64,000 bases of DNA from Sphingomonas sp. PR090111-T3T-6A. GTDB lineage: Bacteria > Pseudomonadota > Alphaproteobacteria > Sphingomonadales > Sphingomonadaceae. The stretch is from positions 1,099,285 through 1,163,284 of the forward strand of contig NZ_AORL01000021.1 of assembly GCF_000383095.1 (NCBI RefSeq). Reading direction: 5' to 3'. Each line of letters starts with the position of its first letter. Positions within the stretch are counted from its first letter, which is position 1. The position numbers and the translations under genes are program-made. The notes beneath the pieces were generated by a model. That model made no database searches, was not told where the DNA came from, and saw nothing but the letters and a program-made list of their open reading frames with translations. Below, one piece after another: positions 44,357 to 53,209 of the stretch.

Positions 44357-45991
44357 TCATGGGTTGAGGTCCGTCGACATGGCGGGCTTGTCCGGCAGGT
44401 CGCCGGTCTTGGGCAGTCCGCCGGGCAGTTTGTCCGCAGGCACCAGTGGGCTCTGCGTGATCGGAACGAGCGGCTTCTGCAACACCTCCGCACTGGGCGT
44501 GTCGGGAAGCGGCGCGGTGGAATTGGGAAGCGGGCTGTCCGCGCCCGCCAGATCGGCGACCGCCGGGCGGCGCGGATTAGCCGAGCCGATCCGGTCGATC
44601 GCCATCGCGAGCGGCTCCAGCGGGGTGCGCCCGCGGTTGCGGACCTTGCGGAAATTGTCGTTCGGGTCCTGCTTCTGGAGGCCCGTCACGATCGCTTCCG
44701 CCTTGAGCGCGCCGATCGCCGAGAGGAGCTGCGCCCGCGAGACATATTCGGTGTAGCGGCTCGACAGGAAATTGAGCTGCGCGGAGAAGAGGTCCTGTTC
44801 GGCGTTCAGCGTCTCGATCGTCGAGCGCAGGCCGTACAGCTCCTCGCGATGCATGCCCGCGAAGGCGAGCTGCGCGGAGGTGACCTGACGCTCACCCGAG
44901 GTCAGCGAACGGCGCGCGGCGACGAGCTGGCTCCAGGCGGCGTCGACGGATTCGATCACCTGCCGGCGCGCCGCCTCGACGGCGGCCTGATCGGCGCCGT
45001 TGCGCGCATCGGCCTGGCGCACCTGCGAGCGGAGCGCACCGGAGGAGAAGAGCGGCTGGCGCACCGTGACACCCGCGAACACTTCCTTCGAACCATAACG
45101 GCCGATCACCTGGTTCGGTTCGCTCGTGTAGCTCCCCTGCACGGTCAGCGAGGCCGTCGGCCCAAGCGCGCCCCGCGCGGCGGCGGCGTTCGCGCTCGAT
45201 GCCTGCTCGGTATATTTCGCGGTGAGCAGGCCCGGATTATTGGCCTCGGCGCGCGCGAAGGCCTCGTCGATCGATGCGGGCATGCCTGGCAGGTCCGGCA
45301 GCGGATCGAGCGTACCGGGATTCTGCCCGACGATCTGGAGATATTGGGCGCGGCTGGTGTCCAGCGTCGCCTCCAGCGAGGCGAGGTCGCTCTCGGCCTG
45401 CGCGAGGCGGGTATCGGCCTGCCCCACGTCCGTCAGGGTGACATCGCCCGCACCCTGCCCGCGCCCGAGCTTGGTGTAGCGCTCCCGATTCTCGCGAAGC
45501 TGGTCCTGCAACACCGCGACATTCTCGCGCGCCACCTGCACGCGCTGCTCGTCGCGGAGCACCTGCGCGTAGACGATGATGACGTTCTGGACGGTGTTCT
45601 GCTCGACCTGACGCAGGTTCTGCTGGCCCGCGAGCACATTGGCGTGCGCCGCCCGAAGCTGCCCGCGAAGCTGGCCCGAGGTGTAGATCGGCTGGCTGAC
45701 CTGCGCGATCACCTGCCCGGTGGAGGAGCTCGACGTGCTGCCCAGCGCGTTCTGGCTGTCGTAATTGCCGGTCGCCTGAAGACTGAGCTGCGGCCCGTAC
45801 TGGGCGCGCGCCTGCACATAATTCTCGTCGACGCTCTTCTGGGTGAAGCGCTGCTGCACCAGCGTCGGATTATGGGCATAGGCCATGGCGACGGCATCGG
45901 CGAGGCTCTCCGCGCTCACCACCTGCGGCATGGCAGCGGCCATGACGGGCGGAAGCAGGCGAAGGGCTCGCGACAGGACGCGGAGGTTCAT
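44357..45991 (-). CDS. TolC-type outer-membrane channel of type I secretion
   Basis: 544 residues from ATG 45991, whose N-terminus is a signal peptide (RALRLLPPVMAAAMPQVVSA). The TolC fold is shown by SLADAVAMAYAHNPTL, ARAQYGPQLSLQATGNYDSQ, two homologous helical halves (YVQARAQYG and later SANAAAARGALGPTASLTVQ) and LRSTIETLNAEQDLFSAQLNFL near 400. A C-terminal tail of about 110 residues, rich in Pro and Ser, is longer than usual. A TTG at 46033 is an alternative start. It is the first gene of the secretion operon and is divergent from the large TPR glycosyltransferase. Confidence 0.92.
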   Translation of the reverse strand: MNLRVLSRALRLLPPVMAAAMPQVVSAESLADAVAMAYAHNPTLVQQRFTQKSVDENYVQARAQYGPQLSLQATGNYDSQNALGSTSSSSTGQVIAQVSQPIYTSGQLRGQLRAAHANVLAGQQNLRQVEQNTVQNVIIVYAQVLRDEQRVQVARENVAVLQDQLRENRERYTKLGRGQGAGDVTLTDVGQADTRLAQAESDLASLEATLDTSRAQYLQIVGQNPGTLDPLPDLPGMPASIDEAFARAEANNPGLLTAKYTEQASSANAAAARGALGPTASLTVQGSYTSEPNQVIGRYGSKEVFAGVTVRQPLFSSGALRSQVRQADARNGADQAAVEAARRQVIESVDAAWSQLVAARRSLTSGERQVTSAQLAFAGMHREELYGLRSTIETLNAEQDLFSAQLNFLSSRYTEYVSRAQLLSAIGALKAEAIVTGLQKQDPNDNFRKVRNRGRTPLEPLAMAIDRIGSANPRRPAVADLAGADSPLPNSTAPLPDTPSAEVLQKPLVPITQSPLVPADKLPGGLPKTGDLPDKPAMSTDLNP

Positions 45992-46250
45992 GGACGGTCG
46001 ATGGCGGCCGATTGCAGTCAAGCAGAGATCCAAAAGTTCACGGATGGCATCAAAGGCAATCGCGCGGAGGTTTCCTTAGCGGGATCGCATTTGCTGTCAA
46101 TCGAGGGCCATGGGGCGGCTCGACCATCCTACAAGGCTTTCCACATGCCACGCTCTTTCCTACAGCGGAACGGATCGTCGGCTCGGCGCCGACTTGTGAT
46201 CGCGGGCAAGGGGTGCACAATTTGCGTTTCCGGTGTTTGTCGAGGGGTTC

Positions 46251-49200
46251 ATGATCGGGGATTATCTGCTCGACCGCGCCGCGCGGTCGGCGCGTCGCAG
46301 GGGCGATGCCGCCCGCGCCGAAGGCCGCTGGACCGACGCCGCCGCCGAATATCGGCGCTATCTCGCACGCCATCGCGAAGATGCCGCCATCTGGGTGCAA
46401 CTCGGCCATATGCTGGGCGAAGCCGGTCAGTTCGATGACGCCGAGCGCGCCTATGAAACGGCCGACCGCCTGAACCCCGGCGACGCCGATCTCGCCCTGT
46501 GCCGCGGCCATCTGGCGAACCGGCAGGGCAAGGTGGACGAAGCCCGCCTCCATTATACGGACAGCCTGTTGCTGGATGGCAACACGGATGCCCGCAATGC
46601 GCTCGCCAACCTGCCGCTGCCGCCGGTCGAACAGGCGGAGGACGAAACGACGGAAGCTGCCGCCGATGCGCCGGGCGGCATCGGCTTCGGCCCGGTCCCT
46701 CCGCAGGAGGAGGAGTCCGCGCCTCCGCCCCCCGCCGAAGAGCAGCCGGAGGAGGCCCCCGTCGCGGTCGGCCGCTTCGACGGATGGTTCCAGCGCAACG
46801 TGTCTGGCTTCGTACTGTCGGAGCCCGGCGAGCGCCCGCTGATCGAGTTCCGCGTCGACGGCCAGGTGATCGGCCGTACCCGCGCCCGCCTGCCGCGCGA
46901 GAAGGCGGGCGAGCACGGCTTCCGCGCCATGCTCGATATCGACGGCGACACGGTGATCGTCTCGGCCCACCGCCTCCCCGGCGGCGAGGAGTTGGACAAT
47001 TCGCCGGTGCAGCTCCACCCGAACCCCGGCTTCGGCGACGGCGCACCGCGCCCGGCGTGGGCGGCGCACAGCACCATGGCCCGACCGTTCGTGATGCCTG
47101 CCCATGGCGAGGTCGCCCTGTTCGTCACGCACGCGCCGATGGGCAAGCTCAAGCCGCACGTCCCCGGCTATCTGCGCGCGCTGAAGGATCAGGGCATCGC
47201 CACGCTGCTGGTGGCCGTCGCGGACCGGCCGCTCGACCTGCCGGCCTCCGTGCTCGACCTGCTGGCCGGCGCGATGGTGCGCGAGAATGTCGGCTACGAC
47301 TTCGCCGCCTGGGCCCACGCGCTGAAGCTCCATCCCGAGCTGTTCGGGTCGAAGCTGCTGCTCCTCCTCAACGACAGCGTGATGGGGCCGGTCGACGCAC
47401 CGCGCTTCGCCACGATGATCGAGCGGGTGCGGGCGAGCGAGGCCGACCTCGTGGGGCTCACCGAAAGCCATGAATATGGCTGGCATCTCCAGAGCTATTT
47501 CGTCGCCTGCAAGCCGCGCCTGCTCTCCTCCTGGGCATTCCACAGCTTCTGGGACCGGGTGCAGATGCTCGGCTCCAAGGACGATGTGGTCCGCACCTAT
47601 GAGATCCCTTTCGCACGGGGGATGGAGAATTATGGCCACACGGTCGAGGTGCTGTTCCCCAGCCATCTGGCGATCAACCCCTCGCTGTTCGGCTGGCGCG
47701 AGCTGATCGCGGACGGCTTCCCCTTCGTGAAGCTGCTCCTGCTGCGCGGTCTCTTCCCGGAAGCCGACACCGACGGCTGGCGCGACACGCTGACGCAGGC
47801 GGGCTTCGACATCGGCCTGATCGACCAGACCATCGCCGCTGCCGACGAGTTCGGCCCCGAAGGCCCGGATCGCGGGCTCCTCGCCCGCCGCGTCGAGCCC
47901 CTGCCGGAGGCGCCGAAGCAGCGGCTGAAGATCGCCTTCTACGGCCCGTGGAATTACGACAACGGCCTCGGCAGCGCGAGCCGCAACCTGCTCGCCGCGC
48001 TGCGCCGTACCGGCGCGCGGATCAACGCGCATCCGATCAAGAAGCCCTTCCACGTCCACCGCCCGCTGACGCCGCCGGTCGACATCCTCGACTTCGAGGG
48101 CACGCCGGACATCGCCATCGTCCATCTCAACCCGGATAGCTGGCACCTGCTGACCGACGAGCAGCTCCATGCCGTCCGCTCCGCCCATCGCCGCATCGGC
48201 TATTGGGTGTGGGAGATGGGCCATCTGCCGCCGGCTTGGCGCGCCGAGTTCCACTCGGTCGACCGCATCTGGAGCCCGAGCCGCTACTGCGCCGATGTCT
48301 TCGCCCGCGAGAGCGATGCGCCGGTGGACGTCATTCCGCATCCGGTGCCCGTCGCCCCGGCGCGGCCCGTGTATCGCAAGGCGCTGTTCCGCGATCTCGG
48401 CCTGAAGGTGGATGGCAAGATCATCCTCTATGTCTTTGATGGGTCGAGCTATCTCGTCCGCAAGAACCCCGCCGCGCTGGTCCGCGCCTTCGCGGCCTCG
48501 GGCCTTGCGGCGCAGGGCTGGACGCTCGTGCTCAAGACCAAGCACCTGATGGATCGCCCCGAAGACGGGGCCGCCTTCAAGGCGCTGGCCGAGGGCACGC
48601 CGTCGGTCCACCTGATCGACCGCTCGATGGATCCGGCGACGCTGGCCGATCTCGTCGCGGCGGCGGACATCTACGCCTCGCCGCATTGCTCGGAGGGCTT
48701 CGGCCTCACGATCGCGGAAGCCATGGCAGCCGGAAAGCCCGTCGTCGCAACCGACTTCTCGGGCAGCAGGGACTTCCTCGATGCGAGCTGCGGCTATCCC
48801 GTCCGCGCGCATCGCTGGGAGCTGACCGAGGATTTCGGCCACTACACCGCCGGCGGCGAATGGGCGCGGATCGACGAGCCGGCGCTCGCCAACGCGCTGA
48901 CTCGCGCAGCTACCGCCGTCGACGCGGGCGAGACGCAGATCGGTGACGCCGGCCGCCAGCGCATCGGCGCGATGCTCTCGCTCGAAACCGTCGCGCGCCA
49001 GATCACCGAAAGCCTCGACGCCACCGTCCAGCGCGGCGGCCCGATCCGCCCGGCGGGCGGCTTCGGCTCGAACGTCGATGCGGGCGTGCCCTTCCCCGAG
49101 GTGGACTGGAACGAAAGCCTCGTCGCCGTGCCGCTCGCCGAGGACGGCTCGCTCGATCCGGAGCGTCTCGCCGATCTCCCCACCGAGGCCGATCGCTGGA

Positions 49201-50522
49201 TCGCCTTCGCGCCCGAGCAGGCGCTGGCCTCGCCCCAGTTCGAGCGCAGCGTGCTCGACTTCGCCGCCCGGCGCCCCGACGCCGCGATCCTCTATGCGGA
49301 CGACGTCGCGGTCGGCGAAGAGCAGGGCATCGACCAGATCCGCCTCAAGCCGGAGTTCGACGTCACCCTCCTCGCCGCGCAGGATTATGTCGGCTGGCCG
49401 GTGATCGTGCGGGCCTCCGCATTGGCGCAGCTCGGCCTCCATGCCGAGCATGGCGCGGCGGTCCTGACCGACCTCCTCCTGCGTGCGCACGCCGCCGGGC
49501 TGTCGATCGTGCGCATCCCCGAGGTGCTGCTCGCCTTCCAGGGCGCGCGTCCCCGCGCTTCGGCGGAAAGCCGCCGCGCCGTCCTGCGCGACCTGCCGGC
49601 CTTCGCGATGCACGACGCGGCCGATGGCCGCGCGCCGGGGCTGCTGAGCCTCGCCCGCCGCTTCGATCCCGGCGCCATGCCGGCGGTGACGCTGCTGATC
49701 CCCACGCGCCGCAGCCCGACGCCGGACGGCCAGTCGACCTATATCGAGCGCCTGCTCGCCGGCATCGCCGAGACGGACTGGCCGATGGACCGCCTGCACG
49801 TCATCGTCGGCGACGACATCGAGGACGAAGCCCCCTGGGCCGAGCGCAACTGGCCATTCGAGCTGCGCCGCCTCGCCACGCCGCGCGCGCCGGGCGAGCC
49901 CTTCAACTATGCCGCCAAGATGAACCGCCTGTGGCGCGCGGCCGAGACGGAGCAGCTCGTCTTCCTCAACGACGATCTGCTGCCGCTGGGCGCGGGCTGG
50001 CTCAAGGGTCTCCAGACCTTCGCGCTAGATGAGGGCGTGGGCGGCGTCGGCGCGCGGCTGCTCTATGAGGATGGCCGCCTGCAACATGCCGGCATCGCGC
50101 CGCTGTTCGCCGCCGTCGCGCATGTCTGGCTCGGCGCGCGCACCGATCAGGGCGGCTATCAGGACTGGGCGCTGGCCCAGCGTGAATGGTCGATGGTGAC
50201 GGGCGCGGTGTTCGCCACGCGCCGCTCGCTGATGGAGAAGGTCAACGGCTTCGACGAGGGCTTCAGCCTCGAGTTCAACGATGTCGACCTCTGCCTGAAC
50301 CTGCGCTCGATGGGCTATCGCATCGTCTATACGCCCGATGCGGAATTCACCCATGCCGAGAAGGCCTCGCGGGGCGAGGTGCTGCCGCCCGGCGAGGAGA
50401 TGGCCCGCTTCACCACGCGCTGGCGGCGCTGGCTGGAGGCGGACCCCTCCTTCCACCCCGGCCATCACCGCGATCGCTTCGATCTCGCGCCCCAGGCCGA
50501 TCCGCACGCCTGGTATCGCTGA
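46251..50522 (+). CDS. TPR/glycosyltransferase fusion with RgpF-like, GT-B and GT2 parts
   Basis: 1423 residues from the ATG with GAGGGG just upstream. Part one (about 15-110) is TPR-like: AAAEYRRYLARHREDAAIW, AERAYETADRLNPGDADLAL. A beta-rich segment follows (about 175-240), then an RgpF-like domain (VPGYLRALKDQGIATLLVAV, ENVGYDFAAWAHAL). A GT-B domain starts near 558 with IAFYGPWNYDNGLGSASRNLL; its donor motif SPHCSEGFGLTIAEAM is near 808. A family 2 domain closes the protein (about 1145-1410; FLNDDLLPLGAGW, DEGFSLEFNDVDLCLNLR). It lies divergent from the type I secretion operon. It may glycosylate the RTX protein or extend the surface glycan (inference). Confidence 0.85.
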   Translation: MIGDYLLDRAARSARRRGDAARAEGRWTDAAAEYRRYLARHREDAAIWVQLGHMLGEAGQFDDAERAYETADRLNPGDADLALCRGHLANRQGKVDEARLHYTDSLLLDGNTDARNALANLPLPPVEQAEDETTEAAADAPGGIGFGPVPPQEEESAPPPPAEEQPEEAPVAVGRFDGWFQRNVSGFVLSEPGERPLIEFRVDGQVIGRTRARLPREKAGEHGFRAMLDIDGDTVIVSAHRLPGGEELDNSPVQLHPNPGFGDGAPRPAWAAHSTMARPFVMPAHGEVALFVTHAPMGKLKPHVPGYLRALKDQGIATLLVAVADRPLDLPASVLDLLAGAMVRENVGYDFAAWAHALKLHPELFGSKLLLLLNDSVMGPVDAPRFATMIERVRASEADLVGLTESHEYGWHLQSYFVACKPRLLSSWAFHSFWDRVQMLGSKDDVVRTYEIPFARGMENYGHTVEVLFPSHLAINPSLFGWRELIADGFPFVKLLLLRGLFPEADTDGWRDTLTQAGFDIGLIDQTIAAADEFGPEGPDRGLLARRVEPLPEAPKQRLKIAFYGPWNYDNGLGSASRNLLAALRRTGARINAHPIKKPFHVHRPLTPPVDILDFEGTPDIAIVHLNPDSWHLLTDEQLHAVRSAHRRIGYWVWEMGHLPPAWRAEFHSVDRIWSPSRYCADVFARESDAPVDVIPHPVPVAPARPVYRKALFRDLGLKVDGKIILYVFDGSSYLVRKNPAALVRAFAASGLAAQGWTLVLKTKHLMDRPEDGAAFKALAEGTPSVHLIDRSMDPATLADLVAAADIYASPHCSEGFGLTIAEAMAAGKPVVATDFSGSRDFLDASCGYPVRAHRWELTEDFGHYTAGGEWARIDEPALANALTRAATAVDAGETQIGDAGRQRIGAMLSLETVARQITESLDATVQRGGPIRPAGGFGSNVDAGVPFPEVDWNESLVAVPLAEDGSLDPERLADLPTEADRWIAFAPEQALASPQFERSVLDFAARRPDAAILYADDVAVGEEQGIDQIRLKPEFDVTLLAAQDYVGWPVIVRASALAQLGLHAEHGAAVLTDLLLRAHAAGLSIVRIPEVLLAFQGARPRASAESRRAVLRDLPAFAMHDAADGRAPGLLSLARRFDPGAMPAVTLLIPTRRSPTPDGQSTYIERLLAGIAETDWPMDRLHVIVGDDIEDEAPWAERNWPFELRRLATPRAPGEPFNYAAKMNRLWRAAETEQLVFLNDDLLPLGAGWLKGLQTFALDEGVGGVGARLLYEDGRLQHAGIAPLFAAVAHVWLGARTDQGGYQDWALAQREWSMVTGAVFATRRSLMEKVNGFDEGFSLEFNDVDLCLNLRSMGYRIVYTPDAEFTHAEKASRGEVLPPGEEMARFTTRWRRWLEADPSFHPGHHRDRFDLAPQADPHAWYR

Positions 50523-50547
50523 CGCCACTCCCTGAGGACGCTTCCCC

Positions 50548-52206
50548 ATGCCGGGTCTGGCCGCGCTGCAATATGTCTCGACCGAGTTCGACACCACCGG
50601 CCCGCGCCTGCTCGGCCGGCATTCGGCGAGCGAGGGCTTCCTCAAGGCGTGGGCCCGCCATGCGGGCGCGGACCCGCTGACCTGCTGGACGCACAATGCC
50701 GCCGAAGGCGAGCATTTCGCGAAGAAGGTCGCCGCCTTCGGATCGACGGGGGCGACGGCGCGCGCCGGCATCGGCGCGGAGCGCGCGCTGATCGAGGCGG
50801 GCGCGCTCTGGCTCGCGGATCCGTCGGTGGGCGCCTTCACCTGGCATCGCCGCGCGCATGGACAGAAGCTCTGGAGCATCGTCGGCATCACGCACACGAC
50901 GGCTTCCGACAATACGATGGACCGCATCGCCGCGCTGATGACGACGCCGGTGCAGAGCTGGGACGCGCTGATCTGCACCTCGAAGTCCGTCCTCGCGACG
51001 GTGACGACGATGCTGGAGGCGCAGAAGGAATATTTCGCCGCGCGTCTCGGCGCGCAGCGTTTCGATACCTGCCAGTTGCCCGTGATCCCGCTGGGCGTCC
51101 ATTGCGACGATTTCGCCACCACGCCCGAGAATCGCACCCGCTGGCGCGAGGAGCTGGGCATCCCCGAAGACGCGGTGGCCATCCTTCAGGTCGCGCGGCT
51201 GGCGCTGTTCGGGAAGGCGCATCCGGTGCCGCTCTATCTCGCGCTCGATGCCGCGGCCCGGAAGGCGGGACGCAAGGTCCACCTGATCCTCGCCGGCTGG
51301 TTCTCCTCGCCCCAGCAGGAAGCCGCTTTCCAGGCCATCGCCGACCAGTTCGCGGAGACGATCGTCACGCATGTCGTCGACGGCCGCCGCGCCGACGTGC
51401 GCCGGACGATCTGGGCCGCCGCCGACATCTTCACGCTGCTGGTCGACAATATCCAGGAGACGTTCGGCCTCGCCCCCGTCGAGGCGATGGCCGCCGGCCT
51501 GCCCGTGGTGGTGAGCGACTGGGACGGCTTCCGCGACACGGTGGCGCACGGCGAGACGGGCTTCCTCATCCCCACCATGCAGCCGCTGCCCGGCGCAGGG
51601 AGCCATCTGACACTGCGCTACGCGCTCGGGATCGACGAGTATAACGGCTATATCGGCGCGGCGGCGCAGAGCACGTCGATCGATCTTGCCCACGCCGCGG
51701 AAGCGTTCGAGGCGCTCATCACCGACGCCACCCTGCGCGCCGCCATGGGCCATGCCGCCCGCCGCCACGCACGCCGGCTCTATGACTGGCCGGTCGTGAT
51801 CGGCCAGTATCGCGATCTGCTCGGCGAGCTGGCGGAACGCCGCAAGGCCGCGACCGGGGAGACGGCGCCGCTCGCCGCCGGCAAGCCCTTCCGGCCCGAC
51901 CGGGGCGACCCCTACACGCTCTTCGAATCCTATCCGACCGCGCCGCTCGGGTTCGACCTGCCGATCCGCCGCCTGCCCGGCGGACCGGCGGAGGCCGCGG
52001 CAGTCGCGGGGGGATTGGAGATGACGATGGCGGCCCCTCACCTCCTGCCTGCTCCTGCCAGGCTGGACGCGATCCTCGCCCGGCTCGACGCGGGTGACGC
52101 CACGCTGCGGACGCTGTTCGATGCCTTCCCCGAGATCAACCGCCGCATTCTCACCGCCGGCGTGATGTGGCTCATCAAATACGGCTTCGCGACGACCGCG
52201 CGCTAG
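50548..52206 (+). CDS. Glycosyltransferase, GT-B fold (family 4 type)
   Basis: 552 residues. The donor half carries LQVARLALFGKAHP, HLILAGWF, and the classic VDNIQETFGLAPVEAMAAGLPVV near 298-320. The acceptor half begins LAALQYVSTEFDTTG and has GITHTTASDN. About 60 residues at the C-terminus (from PAPARLDAILARLDAGD) form a small helical extra region. It begins 26 bases after the TPR fusion and most likely shares its transcript. Specificity is unknown. Confidence 0.87.
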   Translation: MPGLAALQYVSTEFDTTGPRLLGRHSASEGFLKAWARHAGADPLTCWTHNAAEGEHFAKKVAAFGSTGATARAGIGAERALIEAGALWLADPSVGAFTWHRRAHGQKLWSIVGITHTTASDNTMDRIAALMTTPVQSWDALICTSKSVLATVTTMLEAQKEYFAARLGAQRFDTCQLPVIPLGVHCDDFATTPENRTRWREELGIPEDAVAILQVARLALFGKAHPVPLYLALDAAARKAGRKVHLILAGWFSSPQQEAAFQAIADQFAETIVTHVVDGRRADVRRTIWAAADIFTLLVDNIQETFGLAPVEAMAAGLPVVVSDWDGFRDTVAHGETGFLIPTMQPLPGAGSHLTLRYALGIDEYNGYIGAAAQSTSIDLAHAAEAFEALITDATLRAAMGHAARRHARRLYDWPVVIGQYRDLLGELAERRKAATGETAPLAAGKPFRPDRGDPYTLFESYPTAPLGFDLPIRRLPGGPAEAAAVAGGLEMTMAAPHLLPAPARLDAILARLDAGDATLRTLFDAFPEINRRILTAGVMWLIKYGFATTAR

Positions 52207-52225
52207 ACGACACAGGGTTTCAATC

Positions 52226-53191
52226 ATGACCAAGCCGCCCCGCGAACCCGCCACCGAAGAGAATTTCGAGGAGGAGCTGTATCTCCGCGCCAATCCCGAC
52301 GTGGCGCGCCATGTCGCGAACGGCGGAGACGCCTGGGACCATTTCATCCGCCACGGCCGGCGCGAGGGGCGGCATCAGTGGCTGCCCGAGGCGCTCGGCT
52401 GGGTCGGCACGCGCGCGGAGCGGAAATATCGGCGCTTCGCCGACGTTCTGGACGCATCGCACGGCGCGGGCGGCAGCTTCCGCTTCCTGCGCGGCGAAGG
52501 TAGCTTCCCCGTGGCTTATGGAGGCCTCAGCCACACGCTCGCGGAATATGATGCGGAATCGGCCAATCCCGGCCTCGGCGATTTCGTCGAGGAGGTGCGC
52601 CGCCATCCCGATCGCCGCTATCTCGACGTCGGCTGCGGGCTGCGTAGCCGCCGGTTCGACAATTGCCTCTATCTCGACGTCTACCCGTCGGCGAGCGCGG
52701 ATCTCGTGATCGAGCCCGCCTGCCGCTATCCGATCGCGGACGCCTCGCTGGACGGCATCGGCTGCTTCGCGGTGCTGGAGCATGTCACCGAGCCGTGGGT
52801 GGCGGCGGCCGAGTTCCGCCGGATGCTCAAGCCCGGCGGCGTCGTGTTCATCGACTATCCCTTCCTCGTCCCCGTCCACGGATATCCGTCACATTATTAC
52901 AACGCGACGCGCGCGGGGCTGACGCGGCTGTTCGACGACGGCTTCGAGACGATCCGGCTGGGCACTTTCGACAATCAGACGCCGGATCACGCCATCAGCT
53001 GGCAGCTCGCCGGGATCATGGAGGCGATCACCTCACCCGAGCTGCGCGAGGAGATGAGGGCCATGTCCGTCGGCGCGCTGCTGGCCGAGCAGCCGGGCGG
53101 CCCCTTCTGGGGCCGGGTGATGGCAGCACTCCCGGACGAGGCGCGCCAGCATTATGCCGCCGGCAACACGCTGATCGCCTGGAAGCTCTGA
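52226..53191 (+). CDS. SAM-dependent methyltransferase with N-terminal NPDV/EGR module
   Basis: 321 residues. The first 50 residues contain YLRANPDVARHV and HFIRHGRREGRHQW, the short module also found in the sulfotransferase-like protein at 30821 and the fusion at 31996. The rest is a class I methyltransferase: LDVGCGLRSRRFDNCLYLD near 130-148, FAVLEHVTEPW as motif post-I, and RMLKPGGVVFIDYPFLVPVHGYP. The last segment resembles the FkbM/Methyltransf_11 type acting on sugars (inference). Its stop codon lies inside the terminator stem shared with the next, convergent gene. Confidence 0.85.
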   Translation: MTKPPREPATEENFEEELYLRANPDVARHVANGGDAWDHFIRHGRREGRHQWLPEALGWVGTRAERKYRRFADVLDASHGAGGSFRFLRGEGSFPVAYGGLSHTLAEYDAESANPGLGDFVEEVRRHPDRRYLDVGCGLRSRRFDNCLYLDVYPSASADLVIEPACRYPIADASLDGIGCFAVLEHVTEPWVAAAEFRRMLKPGGVVFIDYPFLVPVHGYPSHYYNATRAGLTRLFDDGFETIRLGTFDNQTPDHAISWQLAGIMEAITSPELREEMRAMSVGALLAEQPGGPFWGRVMAALPDEARQHYAAGNTLIAWKL

Positions 53192-53209
53192 CGCCGGGCC
53201 GGCGTCAGA
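53187..53209. terminator. Bidirectional terminator stem containing both stop codons
   Basis: A perfect 9-base stem TCTGACGCC/GGCGTCAGA with a GGGCC loop. The plus gene's TGA (53189-53191) and the minus gene's TGA (53205-53207) both lie within the stem arms. Confidence 0.6.

Noticed and set aside
46050..49799. A 1249-codon open frame on the minus strand opposite the TPR/glycosyltransferase fusion
   Set aside because: It is an antisense shadow of a high-GC gene, arginine- and glycine-rich with no motifs, whereas the plus strand has clear domains.
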